From the NCBI GenBank assembly GCA_910578815.1, contig CAJTSE010000009.1, forward strand, positions 62,001-126,000: a DNA stretch of 64,000 nt, written 5' to 3'. Below the pieces are notes generated by a model. It saw only the letters and a program-made list of their open reading frames with translations, was not told the origin of the DNA and did not search any database. Position numbers and translations under genes: made by a program. Origin of the DNA: an uncultured Acetatifactor sp. (lineage in GTDB: Bacteria; Bacillota; Clostridia; Lachnospirales; Lachnospiraceae). Within the stretch, counting starts at the first letter, position 1, and each line of letters starts with the position of its first letter. Of the stretch, positions 50,615 through 59,350 are shown piece after piece.

Positions 50615-53056
50615 TTATGCTTTCACGCTAAATACCACTTTCCCACTCTTGTACCCTGCCGTCACCGCGTCTCCGGGCTGTACCTTCTTCATTAGAATCT
50701 CTTCCGCCAAAGCATCCTCCACCACAGACTGAATGGCTCGCTTTAAGGGCCTGGCCCCCATCTTCACATCCGCATATTTGGATACCAGGTGTTCCTTTAA
50801 GGCTCCGCTCATAGACAGCCGAATATCCATCTGCTCTTCACACCGCTTATACAGATTAGAGGCCAGAAGACTCACAATGGCCTTCATATTGTCGTTATTC
50901 AGCTGATGGAACACAATAATATCATCAATCCTGTTGATAAACTCCGGCTTGAAGCTCTTCTTTACCTCTTCCATGACGCCGGACTTCATTTTTTCGTAGT
51001 CCCGCTTTGCATCTTCCACCGCAGCAAATCCCAGATTCTTGGGATCTACAATCCGCTGGGCTCCCGCATTGGAGGTCATAATCAATATCGTATTCTTAAA
51101 ACTGACCTTCCTTCCCTTGGAATCCGTAATATGTCCGTCATCCAGCACCTGAAGCAAAACATTGAACACGTCAGGGTGGGCCTTCTCAATTTCATCAAAA
51201 AGCACCACGGAATAAGGATTCCTGCGCACTTTCTCGCTAAGCTGTCCCCCCTCTTCAAATCCCACATATCCCGGAGGCGAGCCTATCATCTTAGACACCG
51301 AATGCCCTTCCATATACTCCGACATATCCACTCGGATAATTGCATCCTCCGAGCCGAACATCGCCTCCGCAAGGGCCTTGGACAGTTCCGTCTTACCTAC
51401 ACCGGTAGGTCCCAGGAACAGAAAGGAGCCGATGGGACGCCTGGGGTCCTTTAAGCCCACCCTGCCCCGGCGCATGGCCTTGGCCACTGCCGTTACTGCT
51501 TCCTCCTGGCCGATGACACGCTTGTGCAGGATCCCCTCCAGCTTCAACAGCCGCTCGCTCTCCTTCTGGGCCAGTTTCTGTACCGGAATTTTGGTCCACA
51601 TGGCAACCACATCGGCAATATCGTTTTCTCCGATCACCGGCCGCTTCCCCGAAGAGCTTCCCTGAAGCCTCTTTTTTGTGCGTTCATACTTTTTAATCAG
51701 TACATCCTGACTGCGTTTGATCTCAGCCGCCTGTGAAAAGGCTTCCATGCGGATGGAACGTTCGATCTGCAGATCCATCTTTTTGATCTGCTCCGTTATG
51801 GGTTTCAGTTTATCCGGCACGTCCGAGGAACGCAGCCTAACGCCTGCCGCTGCCTCGTCAATCAGGTCAATGGCCTTATCGGGCAGATTCCTGTCGTTGA
51901 TATAACGCCCTGACAGCCTGACCGCTGCCTCCACCGCCTCCGAAGTAATGGAAACCTGATGATGTTCCTCGTATTTTCCCTTGATACCATCCAAAATACG
52001 AATTGCCTCTTCCTCCGTAGGTTCTTCCACATTTACTGGTTGGAATCTGCGCTCTAAGGCGGCATCCTTCTCTATATATTTCCGGTATTCCGCTATGGTA
52101 GTGGCACCGATCATCTGCAGCTCGCCTCTGGCAAGAGACGGCTTTAAAATATTGGATGCGTCGATGGCTCCTTCTGCCCCGCCTGCTCCGATGATGGTAT
52201 GCAGTTCATCCAAAAAAAGAATTACATTCCCGTCGTCAATGACTTCTTTAATAACTTTCTTAATCCGTTCCTCAAACTCACCCCTGTATTTGCTTCCCGC
52301 TACCATTCCCGACAAATCAAGAGTAAGCACTCTCTTATCCTTCACCGTAAAAGGAACCTTTCCCTCTACAATACGAAGGGCCAATCCTTCCACAACAGCA
52401 GTCTTTCCTACTCCCGGCTCACCGATCAGGCAGGGATTATTCTTGGTCCTCCTGCTCAGGATCTGTATCAGGCGGCGGATTTCATCCTCTCTGCCGATCA
52501 CCGGATCCAGCTTTCCCTCCCTGGCCATGGCAGTAAGATCTCTGCTGTACTGAGCAAGCGTGCCGCCCTTACTTTTTCCCTGCGCCCGCCTGCCCAGATC
52601 CTCCTTATACAGGTTACCGTCCTGGCCAATGGCAATTAACGTGTCCGCATAAATCTTCTGCACATTGATACCAAGGGTGTTCAGCAGCCGGACTGCCACA
52701 TTTTCACCCTCCTTGATAATCGCCATCAAAAGATGCTCCGTCCCCGTCTGCTGCTGGTTAAAACGAGCCGCCTGTCTGTGGGCTTCCTCCAGAATCTTAC
52801 GAGCTCTGGGAGAGTATCCCTCCCTCTCCCTGATTCCAACTCCTCCGTCAAAAGCGATGGAGTCCCGGATCATGTCCATCACACGCCCAAGCTCCACCCC
52901 GTTATCCGTAAGCACTTTATGGGCTACGCCGGCTTGTTCCTTCAAAAGCCCCGCCAAAATATGTTCCGTTCCCACATATCCCTGCTTTAAGGCAGATGCA
53001 CAACGCGCGGCTGCCTTCAGCGCCTCCTGTGCATTACTTGTAAACTGCGACTGCAT
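50615..53056 (-). CDS. clpC: Clp protease ATP-binding subunit ClpC
   Basis: The 813-aa AAA+ unfoldase works with ClpP in protein quality control. It has two N-terminal Clp repeats (about residues 1-145), a first AAA domain with GEPGVGKT and LFLDELHTIIGAGGAEG, a short middle domain (KKMDLQIERSIRMEAFSQAAE), and a second AAA domain with GPTGVGKTELSKALAE and VVLFDEIEKAHPDVFN. GGAGGACAG precedes the start. It is the second gene of an operon with a GntR regulator, replacing the ctsR-mcsAB arrangement of Bacillus. Confidence 0.96.
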   Translation of the reverse strand: MQSQFTSNAQEALKAAARCASALKQGYVGTEHILAGLLKEQAGVAHKVLTDNGVELGRVMDMIRDSIAFDGGVGIREREGYSPRARKILEEAHRQAARFNQQQTGTEHLLMAIIKEGENVAVRLLNTLGINVQKIYADTLIAIGQDGNLYKEDLGRRAQGKSKGGTLAQYSRDLTAMAREGKLDPVIGREDEIRRLIQILSRRTKNNPCLIGEPGVGKTAVVEGLALRIVEGKVPFTVKDKRVLTLDLSGMVAGSKYRGEFEERIKKVIKEVIDDGNVILFLDELHTIIGAGGAEGAIDASNILKPSLARGELQMIGATTIAEYRKYIEKDAALERRFQPVNVEEPTEEEAIRILDGIKGKYEEHHQVSITSEAVEAAVRLSGRYINDRNLPDKAIDLIDEAAAGVRLRSSDVPDKLKPITEQIKKMDLQIERSIRMEAFSQAAEIKRSQDVLIKKYERTKKRLQGSSSGKRPVIGENDIADVVAMWTKIPVQKLAQKESERLLKLEGILHKRVIGQEEAVTAVAKAMRRGRVGLKDPRRPIGSFLFLGPTGVGKTELSKALAEAMFGSEDAIIRVDMSEYMEGHSVSKMIGSPPGYVGFEEGGQLSEKVRRNPYSVVLFDEIEKAHPDVFNVLLQVLDDGHITDSKGRKVSFKNTILIMTSNAGAQRIVDPKNLGFAAVEDAKRDYEKMKSGVMEEVKKSFKPEFINRIDDIIVFHQLNNDNMKAIVSLLASNLYKRCEEQMDIRLSMSGALKEHLVSKYADVKMGARPLKRAIQSVVEDALAEEILMKKVQPGDAVTAGYKSGKVVFSVKA

Positions 53057-53071
53057 AATATCTGTCCTCCA

Positions 53072-53440
53072 TCATCTATAATCTTCATAAATCTCTTCGA
53101 TCAGTTCATGTATCTCTTCCTTGGAAATATTTTTACAACTGCTCTTAGCAAGGATTACCTGCAATTCCTTTTTTAATTCCGCAAGCGTCCTCATTCTGTC
53201 AATATCAATGGCAATAACGGCTCCCCGCCTGCGGTCTACCTTTACATAACCCTCCTGCTTCAGGACAGTATATGCCTTGTTTACTGTGTGCATATTGATT
53301 CCAATGGTCTCCGCAAGCTGCCGCACGCTTGGAAGTGCATCTCCCTCACGAAACTGTGCGGTGGCGATACCCATAATAATTTGATTGCGAAGCTGGAGAT
53401 AAAGGGCTTCATCACTGTTAAAATCTATTTCTATGATCAT
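53072..53440 (-). CDS. GntR-family regulator, YtrA subfamily
   Basis: A 122-aa regulator with an N-terminal winged helix (LYLQLRNQIIMGIATAQF, LPSVRQLAETIGINMHTVNK, GYVKVDRRRGAVI) and a short helical dimerisation tail, as in the YtrA subgroup. It precedes clpC by 15 bases, and an inverted repeat of YtrA type lies in front of it, so it probably represses its own operon including clpC. The start at 53440 has only a weak ribosome binding site. Confidence 0.9.
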   Translation of the reverse strand: MIIEIDFNSDEALYLQLRNQIIMGIATAQFREGDALPSVRQLAETIGINMHTVNKAYTVLKQEGYVKVDRRRGAVIAIDIDRMRTLAELKKELQVILAKSSCKNISKEEIHELIEEIYEDYR

Positions 53441-53460
53441 ATAAACTTGCTTCCGCCTCC

Positions 53461-53496
53461 TGTTATACTCATATTATAACAGATCAGGGAAGGTGT
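53461..53496 (-). promoter_or_regulatory. Promoter and operator of the gntR-clpC operon
   Basis: On the minus strand TTGACA is followed by TATAAT after 15 bases, a short spacer. The -10 lies inside the inverted repeat TGTTATA (53461-53467)/TATAACA (53475-53481), spaced by seven bases, a typical shape for GntR/YtrA operators. Binding there would block the promoter. Confidence 0.65.
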
Positions 53497-53504
53497 CAAC
53501 CAAA

Positions 53505-53540
53505 AGAAAAGGGAAGAATCACCAAATCTTCTCCCCTTTC
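53505..53540 (-). terminator. Terminator after the SH3 membrane protein gene
   Basis: On the minus strand AAAGGGGAGAAGA and TCTTCCCTTT flank a nine-base loop and lead into TTCTTTT. It separates this gene from the gntR-clpC promoter. Confidence 0.75.
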
Positions 53541-53550
53541 AATGCCAATC

Positions 53551-55047
53551 CTATTTTCCTTCAGTCTCGTCATAATTTAAAAAACCAAATTCAAATTCAT
53601 CATCATCCTCAGACATAAAGTTTTTGGACTGCCAACCCTGCTGTCCCTGAGCAGCTTTCCGGTCAGAACTGCCCTGACGGTCCGCCTGACCCGGCTCTCC
53701 TGAAATTTCTCTTGGCTTATGACCCTGAGTGCCTGCCGGCCTTGTCCCCTGGGGACGCTGACTGCCCTCCCCAGGTCTTGCGCCTGCCGGACGCTGGCCC
53801 TGAGGCCCCCCTGCGGGTCTTCCTCCCTGAGGGCGCTGGCTGCCTTCCACAGGTCTTGCACCTGCCGGTTTCTGCCCCTGTGACGTCCCTGTCCCTGCAG
53901 GCTTCTGGCCTGCCGGACGCTGCCCTTGAAGACCTCCTGCAGGTCTTGTCCCTGACGATCTGGAAGCGGACTTATCCGTTCCCACTGTGTGCATCACCTT
54001 CTGGGAACCGGCCTGGGTTTTGTTATCCCCCCGCCTTCTTAAGGTTTCCCGCTCAACCTGGTTAAAATATGCGTCGTCGGACATATCCTTAATCTTAAAG
54101 ATTAACATGGCAATAGCAGAAGCCGCTGCCACCAGCAGAAAGATCAGGATAATAATGACCACCTTCTCACTCTCCGCCTTCTTATGCTCTGCCTCGTAGG
54201 CCTTTAAATTGGAATTTGCCACGTCGAAAATATCCTGTATTTTCTGCTGTTCGTTCTTGGTATAATCCAGGAGATACCAGTCTCCGTCAATCAGCTCCGT
54301 ATCGTAATCCTTGGCAACTACAGGATCCGGGTCAGTTACATCCGGTTCCGGCACCGTATCTGCAGGCGGCACCTCCGGCTCAGGCTCTACATAAGGCGTA
54401 AGCTCGCCTGAAAGCGTTACAAAATCCTCTCTGATAAAGCCCTGTACTTCTGCACCGTTATCACTGAAGCTCACCTGATACCAGGTCTTGCCGCTGCTGT
54501 CCGAAGTCTTTCCCGTAACGGTAAGCACCGCCCCGTTGGAAACAGTGGTAATGATGTCGTTGGAAGTGGAGCCGCCGCTGCGGATCCTGCGGTTATCCCC
54601 CTTTACCGTAGCGCCCACGGGATTCACAGCCTCCACCCCGCCTGCCTGAGTGGTCGTATTAGGTGTGGAGGGCGTCGTGGGATTTGCAGACTCCGTCAGC
54701 GTAACCGTGTTCGGCGTGCTGCCGTCAATAATCTCCACAAGATCCGAGCGAATATAACCAAGGGTCTCAGAATTAACAAAAGTCTGATACCAGGTATGAC
54801 CGTCACTTCCCTGCACCTGACCGTTAATGGAAATAATCTTATCCTTTAAGGTGCTTCCCACCACCTCGCTGCTGCTGCTGGGCTCCTTTCTAATATTTGC
54901 ACTGGTTGCGGTAACTCTTCCCTGGCTCTCGGCGTGACTTACGATAGCAAAGCCGTCTACGGACAGTCCTACTAGAACCACAAGCACAAGTGTCAAAAGC
55001 CCTCTCCAGATTTTTTCCATTCCCCGTACTTTACTTATCTTTCTCAT
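53551..55047 (-). CDS. Secreted/membrane protein with two bacterial SH3 domains and Pro-rich cytoplasmic tail
   Basis: From ATG 55047 (AAAGGAAAACCA upstream) the 498-aa product has a signal sequence (about residues 14-38), a first SH3b domain (ATSANIRKEPSSSSEVVG), a Thr/Pro linker, a second SH3b domain (RRIRSGGSTSNDIITTVSNG), a Pro/Asp-rich stretch, a short helical segment, one membrane helix (VVIILIFLLVAAASAIAMLI, near residue 300) and a cytoplasmic tail with repeats of the type QGQRPAG/GARPGEGSQ. SH3b domains bind cell-wall peptides, so a link between wall and cytoplasm is likely. It follows the zinc-ribbon gene by 22 bases. Confidence 0.82.
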   Translation of the reverse strand: MRKISKVRGMEKIWRGLLTLVLVVLVGLSVDGFAIVSHAESQGRVTATSANIRKEPSSSSEVVGSTLKDKIISINGQVQGSDGHTWYQTFVNSETLGYIRSDLVEIIDGSTPNTVTLTESANPTTPSTPNTTTQAGGVEAVNPVGATVKGDNRRIRSGGSTSNDIITTVSNGAVLTVTGKTSDSSGKTWYQVSFSDNGAEVQGFIREDFVTLSGELTPYVEPEPEVPPADTVPEPDVTDPDPVVAKDYDTELIDGDWYLLDYTKNEQQKIQDIFDVANSNLKAYEAEHKKAESEKVVIIILIFLLVAAASAIAMLIFKIKDMSDDAYFNQVERETLRRRGDNKTQAGSQKVMHTVGTDKSASRSSGTRPAGGLQGQRPAGQKPAGTGTSQGQKPAGARPVEGSQRPQGGRPAGGPQGQRPAGARPGEGSQRPQGTRPAGTQGHKPREISGEPGQADRQGSSDRKAAQGQQGWQSKNFMSEDDDEFEFGFLNYDETEGK

Positions 55048-55069
55048 TGGTTTTCCTTTCTCCGGCCTT

Positions 55070-55531
55070 TTAGTGTTCTTCGCGTATGAAACGTCTCTGG
55101 CCTTCTTCTCCCTTCTGTCCCATCCCGGCTCCATGTATATTCTTCTTTATCTGCGCCCTCTGCTCCGCCTCCAGATTACGATGCACCGTCACCTCACACT
55201 CCGGACAGTATTGGCCGCTGCGAATAGCCTTTCCACAGATTTCGCATTTTAAAAAGGTTCTGGAATCTTTTGTCACTTCCAATCGCCCATCCTTAAGCAT
55301 CTGACGGATCGAGCGCTGGGATACCCCAATGGCAGCCTCGATCTGCGCTGCCGTAGCTCCTCTGTGCTCTTCGATATACAGCCTCACCTTTCCGTAATCG
55401 TCATAATCCAATTCTCCACAGTCTTCGCAGCGGTATTCTCCTACACCCTTAAATACCAGAACTCCGCCGCATTTTTTGCAGACACGGGGAATATTATATA
55501 ACTCTTCCAACTGAAGTCTGCGCGTTGTCAT
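55070..55531 (-). CDS. Zinc-ribbon and helix-turn-helix protein resembling YvyF
   Basis: A 153-aa product with an N-terminal zinc ribbon (CKKCGGVLVF and CEDCGELDY), a central HTH-like segment (LYIEEHRGATAAQIEAAIGV then SQRSIRQMLKDGRLEV) and a second CxxC pair ribbon (CEICGKAIRSGQYCPEC). This order matches the flagellar-operon protein YvyF (TIGR03826 type), but no flagellar genes are in the window, so a general regulatory or adaptor role is equally possible. ATG 55531 has GGAGGGAG upstream and was preferred to a TTG at 55558. Confidence 0.75.
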   Translation of the reverse strand: MTTRRLQLEELYNIPRVCKKCGGVLVFKGVGEYRCEDCGELDYDDYGKVRLYIEEHRGATAAQIEAAIGVSQRSIRQMLKDGRLEVTKDSRTFLKCEICGKAIRSGQYCPECEVTVHRNLEAEQRAQIKKNIHGAGMGQKGEEGQRRFIREEH

Positions 55532-55594
55532 ATACAGTCTCCCTCCCGTCAAACACAATCCTGAGCCCTGCAGGCTCCATCAATCGACAAAATC

Positions 55595-56872
55595 TCAGGC
55601 CTCATCTATGGCCTTGCCAATATCGTGACGCATATACTTATTGTCAAAGGACACCCATTCCACAGCCTCATAAGCCTTTGCTCTGGCTGCTTTCAGATTC
55701 TCTCCCTTGGCCGTAATTCCCAGCACCCTGCCGCCGTTTGTAACAATACGGCCTGCACTGTCAAATTTGCTTCCTGCATGGAAGCAGTAATAATCTTCTT
55801 TTCCTTCAAAATGCTCAAGTCCCGTAATCTCAAAGCCCTTTTCATATGCCACCGGATAACCTTCGGAAGCAAGCACCACGCAGACGGCCGCATTGTCTTC
55901 AAACTGCAGCTCCGTCCGGTCCAGCGTCCCGTCGATGCAGGCGTCTATAACATCCATAATGTCATTCTTCATCCTGCAGAGTACCACCTGTGCCTCCGGG
56001 TCTCCGAATCTGGCATTATACTCCAGCACCTTCGGCCCCTCCGGTGTCAGCATCAATCCAAAGAAAATTACCCCTTTGAATTCCCGACCCTCCGCCGCCA
56101 TGGCATCCACGGTGGGCTGAAAAATGTGTTTCCGGCAGAAATCGTCCACCTCTTCCGTATAGAAGGGACTGGGAGAAAAATTACCCATTCCGCCTGTATT
56201 CAGTCCCTGATCTCCGTCCTTTGCCCGCTTATGATCCTGTGCGGAAGTCATGGGCCTGACGGTCTTTCCATCCACAAACGCCAGCACGGATACCTCCCTG
56301 CCCGTCATAAATTCCTCTATAACCATCTTATTTCCGGCGCTGCCGAAATGTTTATCCTGCATGATCTCCTTTACCCCTGCTTTTGCCTCTTCCAGGGTAT
56401 CACAGATCAGCACGCCCTTTCCCAAAGCAAGACCGTCGGCCTTTAGGACAATGGGCAGCTTTGCCGTCTCCAGATACTGCAGAGCCTTTTCGGGATCCTC
56501 AAAGGTCTCATAGGACGCCGTCGGTATATTATATTTTTTCATCAGATCCTTGGCAAAGGCCTTGCTGCCCTCCAGAACTGCCGCATTCTTCCTGGGACCG
56601 AACACCCGGAAGCCCTCCGCCTCCAGCGCGTCAGTCAGTCCTCCTACCAGGGGATCATCCGGAGCCACAAACACCAGGTCCACTGCCTTTTCTTTCGCAT
56701 AAGCAATCACCTTGTCAAACTCCATGACACCGATAGATGGCTCACACTCCGCGATCTGTGCGATTCCCGCATTACCGGGCACACAGTAAAGTTTATCCAC
56801 CCGACTGCTTTTTTTCATGCTAAGCGCTATGGCGTGTTCCCTTCCGCCGCCGCCTACGATCAGTACCTTCAT
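55595..56872 (-). CDS. purD: Phosphoribosylamine-glycine ligase
   Basis: The 425-aa ATP-grasp enzyme makes GAR from phosphoribosylamine and glycine. The N-terminus MKVLIVGGGGREHAIALSM is diagnostic. ATP-grasp features include LPIVLKADGLALGKGV, NTGGMGNFSP and LEYNARFGDPEAQ. It is the last gene of purE-M-N-D, 47 bases after purN. Confidence 0.97.
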   Translation of the reverse strand: MKVLIVGGGGREHAIALSMKKSSRVDKLYCVPGNAGIAQIAECEPSIGVMEFDKVIAYAKEKAVDLVFVAPDDPLVGGLTDALEAEGFRVFGPRKNAAVLEGSKAFAKDLMKKYNIPTASYETFEDPEKALQYLETAKLPIVLKADGLALGKGVLICDTLEEAKAGVKEIMQDKHFGSAGNKMVIEEFMTGREVSVLAFVDGKTVRPMTSAQDHKRAKDGDQGLNTGGMGNFSPSPFYTEEVDDFCRKHIFQPTVDAMAAEGREFKGVIFFGLMLTPEGPKVLEYNARFGDPEAQVVLCRMKNDIMDVIDACIDGTLDRTELQFEDNAAVCVVLASEGYPVAYEKGFEITGLEHFEGKEDYYCFHAGSKFDSAGRIVTNGGRVLGITAKGENLKAARAKAYEAVEWVSFDNKYMRHDIGKAIDEA

Positions 56873-56919
56873 AACTATTTACCCTCATTTCTGCGCTGTC
56901 TGCTGCGCATCTACAGCAA

Positions 56920-57555
56920 TTATTCCGTTCCTGCTTTACGACGAACCTTATCGTCAACCATGCTGATCCGCCCATTAGCAATGTCATCTATGGCCTTAGG
57001 CAGCAAGATCCATTCCGCCTGCTCCATCACCCGCTTCTGCAGGATCTCCGGAGTATCCTCATCCTCCACCATAACTGCTTTCTGGGCTATAATGGGGCCT
57101 TCATCCATGCCTTCATTCACAAAATGAACCGTAGCCCCCGTCACCTTTACACCCCTCTCCAGCACCTTTTCATGTACCTTCAGCCCGTAATAGCCCACCC
57201 CGCAGAAGGACGGAATCAAAGAAGGGTGAATATTCACGATCCGGTTGGAAAAAGCCGCCACGGCCTGATCCGGAATCTTTACCAAAAATCCGGCCAGCAC
57301 CACCAGATCCGGTGCCAGTCTGCACAGCTCGTCCGTGAAGCCTTGGTTAAAAGCATCTCTGCTTTCATAGTCCTTAGGAGAAATACAGATTCCGGGAATT
57401 CCGTGTTCTTTGGCCCTTTGCAAAGCCCTGGCCCCCGCATTATTGCTGACGACTGCGAGCACTTCCGTGTTCGTCACCCTTCCCGTGTCGATTCCATCCA
57501 GAATGGCCTGCAGATTGGTCCCGCCGCCGGATACGCACACTACAATCTTCAGCAT
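56920..57555 (-). CDS. purN: Phosphoribosylglycinamide formyltransferase
   Basis: The 211-aa enzyme transfers formyl from 10-formyl-THF to GAR. It begins LKIVVCVSGGGTNLQAILDG and has catalytic Asn/His in NIHPSLIPSF and Asp in GATVHFVNEGMDEGPII. The start overlaps the end of purM by seven bases. Confidence 0.96.
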   Translation of the reverse strand: MLKIVVCVSGGGTNLQAILDGIDTGRVTNTEVLAVVSNNAGARALQRAKEHGIPGICISPKDYESRDAFNQGFTDELCRLAPDLVVLAGFLVKIPDQAVAAFSNRIVNIHPSLIPSFCGVGYYGLKVHEKVLERGVKVTGATVHFVNEGMDEGPIIAQKAVMVEDEDTPEILQKRVMEQAEWILLPKAIDDIANGRISMVDDKVRRKAGTE

Positions 57556-58574
57556 ATGACGACTCCCTTTTCTCCGGCCTCACAGCTGCCCACAATGTAA
57601 GGAGTCTCTCCTGCTTCTCTTATGGCTGCCAACGCCTGATCCGCATCTGCGGCATCCACTGCCAACACCATACCGAGCCCCATATTATATGTATTATACA
57701 TCATCTGCTCTGCAATTTCTCCCTTTTCCTGCAACAGTCCGAAAATAGCGGGAACCTCATAGCTGTCCTTTCTTACCAGGGCTCTGATTCCCTCCGGAAG
57801 CATCCTTGGAATATTCTCATAAAAGCCCCCTCCCGTAATATGACTGCATCCTTTCACCCTGATGCCCTTATCTTTCAAGGACCTCATGGCCTTAACATAT
57901 ATCCTGGTGGGCGTAAGCAGGGCTTCTCCCAAGGTGCTGCCCAGCTCGTCATACCAGGTATCCAGACTTTTCTTTGTCATCTCAAAAACCTTGCGGATCA
58001 GAGAAAAACCGTTGGAATGCACTCCCGATGACGCAATGCCGATCAGGGTATCACCGGCCTTAATATCCGCTCCGGTAATCAGCTCCTTCTCGTCTGCCAA
58101 ACCCACCGCAAAGCCGGCCAAGTCATACTCATCCTCCGGCATCAGTCCCGGATGCTCCGCCGTCTCTCCGCCTACCAGCGCCGCCCCCGCCTGTTTGCAG
58201 CCCTCTGCCACACCCTTGACGATAGCCGCGATCTTCTCTGGATAGTTTTTCCCGCAGGCTATGTAATCCAGAAAGAAAAGGGGCTCTCCACCCGCACAGG
58301 CCACGTCATTAACACACATGGCCACGCAGTCAATCCCCACGGTATCATGTTTATCCAGCAAAAATGCCAGTTTAATCTTTGTACCCACACCGTCTGTTCC
58401 GGACAGCAGTACCGGTTTTTCCATCCCTTTCAGAGCTTCCAAAGAAAACGCACCGGAAAAGCCCCCCAGCCCGCCTATCACTTCGGGACGCATGGTCTCC
58501 TTCACATACTTCTTCATCAGCTCCACTGACCTGTACCCGGCTTCTATATCTACTCCCGCTTTTCTGTAATCCAT
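57549..58574 (-). CDS. purM: Phosphoribosylformylglycinamidine cyclo-ligase
   Basis: The 341-aa enzyme closes the imidazole ring to give AIR. It has LSGTDGVGTKIKLAFLLDKH, VGIDCVAMCVNDVACAGGEP, ALVGGETAEHPG and CSHITGGGFYENIPR. ATG 58574 (MDYRKAGVDIEAG) has GGAGG upstream; the open frame continues 5' through the tandem repeat but only because the repeat lacks stops in that frame. It lies between purE and purN. Confidence 0.96.
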   Translation of the reverse strand: MDYRKAGVDIEAGYRSVELMKKYVKETMRPEVIGGLGGFSGAFSLEALKGMEKPVLLSGTDGVGTKIKLAFLLDKHDTVGIDCVAMCVNDVACAGGEPLFFLDYIACGKNYPEKIAAIVKGVAEGCKQAGAALVGGETAEHPGLMPEDEYDLAGFAVGLADEKELITGADIKAGDTLIGIASSGVHSNGFSLIRKVFEMTKKSLDTWYDELGSTLGEALLTPTRIYVKAMRSLKDKGIRVKGCSHITGGGFYENIPRMLPEGIRALVRKDSYEVPAIFGLLQEKGEIAEQMMYNTYNMGLGMVLAVDAADADQALAAIREAGETPYIVGSCEAGEKGVVIC

Positions 58575-58597
58575 TCTTTCCTCCGTTTCCGTCAGAG

Positions 58598-58723
58598 TCC
58601 GCTCACAACGCAAACTCCTTGTATCCCGTTTCTGCAGGGTCCGCTCACAATGCAAACTCCTTGTATCCCGTTTCCGCAGGGTCCGCTCACAATGTAAACT
58701 CCTTGCATCCCGTTTCCGTCAGC
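58598..58723 (-). repeat. Three 42-bp tandem repeats between purE and purM
   Basis: Units at 58598-58639, 58640-58681 and 58682-58723 differ by only a few bases. Partial copies flank them on both sides. In gene orientation each unit holds AAGGAGTTTGCATTGTG, which resembles a ribosome binding site followed by TTG/GTG. The unit length is a multiple of three. Confidence 0.92.
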
Positions 58724-58728
58724 GCTTC

Positions 58729-59253
58729 TCACGCCATATATTCTTTGTATCCCTTCTCCTGCAGCTTCGCGTCCTTTGCCAGCACCTGCTCTCTCTGCCG
58801 GGCGCTATAGTCTTTCAGCTTCGCAGACAGCTCCGGATCCGACAGCGCCAGAATCTTTGCAGCAAGAAGCGCCGCGTTTTTCGCTCCGTCAATGGCTACC
58901 GTGGCCACCGGGATTCCCGGAGGCATCTGCATAATGGAAAACACCGCATCCATACCGTCCAGATTTTTTCCGGAAAGAGGCACACCGATCACCGGCAGCA
59001 CCGATAATGCCGCACACATCCCCGGTAAGGCAGCCGCCATGCCCGCACCTGCAACAATTACACGGATTCCTTTATCCTGCACACTGCCGGCCCATTCAAG
59101 CAGCACGTCCGGCTCCCGGTGAGCGGAAATAATCCGCATCTCATAACGGATGCCCAGCTCTTCCAGCATATCCGCAGCTTTCGACATGACCTGCAGATCG
59201 GAATCACTTCCCATCACAATGCCCACAAGAGGGTTGTTGTCTGTCTTTGTCAT
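58729..59253 (-). CDS. purE: 5-(carboxyamino)imidazole ribonucleotide mutase
   Basis: The 174-aa product matches class I PurE: VGIVMGSDSDLQVMSKAADM, IISAHREPDVLLEWA, VIVAGAGMAAALPGM and GVPLSG. Class I PurE uses N5-CAIR from PurK; no purK is in the window. ATG 59253 with AAGGAGGTCATC is the start, not the longer frame to 59370. A possible promoter (TTGCGA, 17 bases, TAAGAT) lies upstream. First gene of purE-M-N-D. Confidence 0.95.
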   Translation of the reverse strand: MTKTDNNPLVGIVMGSDSDLQVMSKAADMLEELGIRYEMRIISAHREPDVLLEWAGSVQDKGIRVIVAGAGMAAALPGMCAALSVLPVIGVPLSGKNLDGMDAVFSIMQMPPGIPVATVAIDGAKNAALLAAKILALSDPELSAKLKDYSARQREQVLAKDAKLQEKGYKEYMA

Positions 59254-59350
59254 GATGACCTCCTTATATTTCCCTTTTATCTTACTAAAATAAGAAGCTT
59301 TTCGCAACCATTTACACAAGAAATCACAAAAACTTAAGAGTTCCCCCTCT

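Noticed and set aside
55070..55531. Evidence for a flagellar region
   Set aside because: The YvyF-like protein alone is not enough; no other flagellar or chemotaxis gene is in the window.
58598..58723. CRISPR-like array
   Set aside because: The units are directly adjacent with no spacers, and no cas genes are present. They are tandem repeats.
59254..59350. Purine riboswitch upstream of purE
   Set aside because: The gap is under 100 bases and I could not find the conserved loop pairings. Only a possible promoter is visible.
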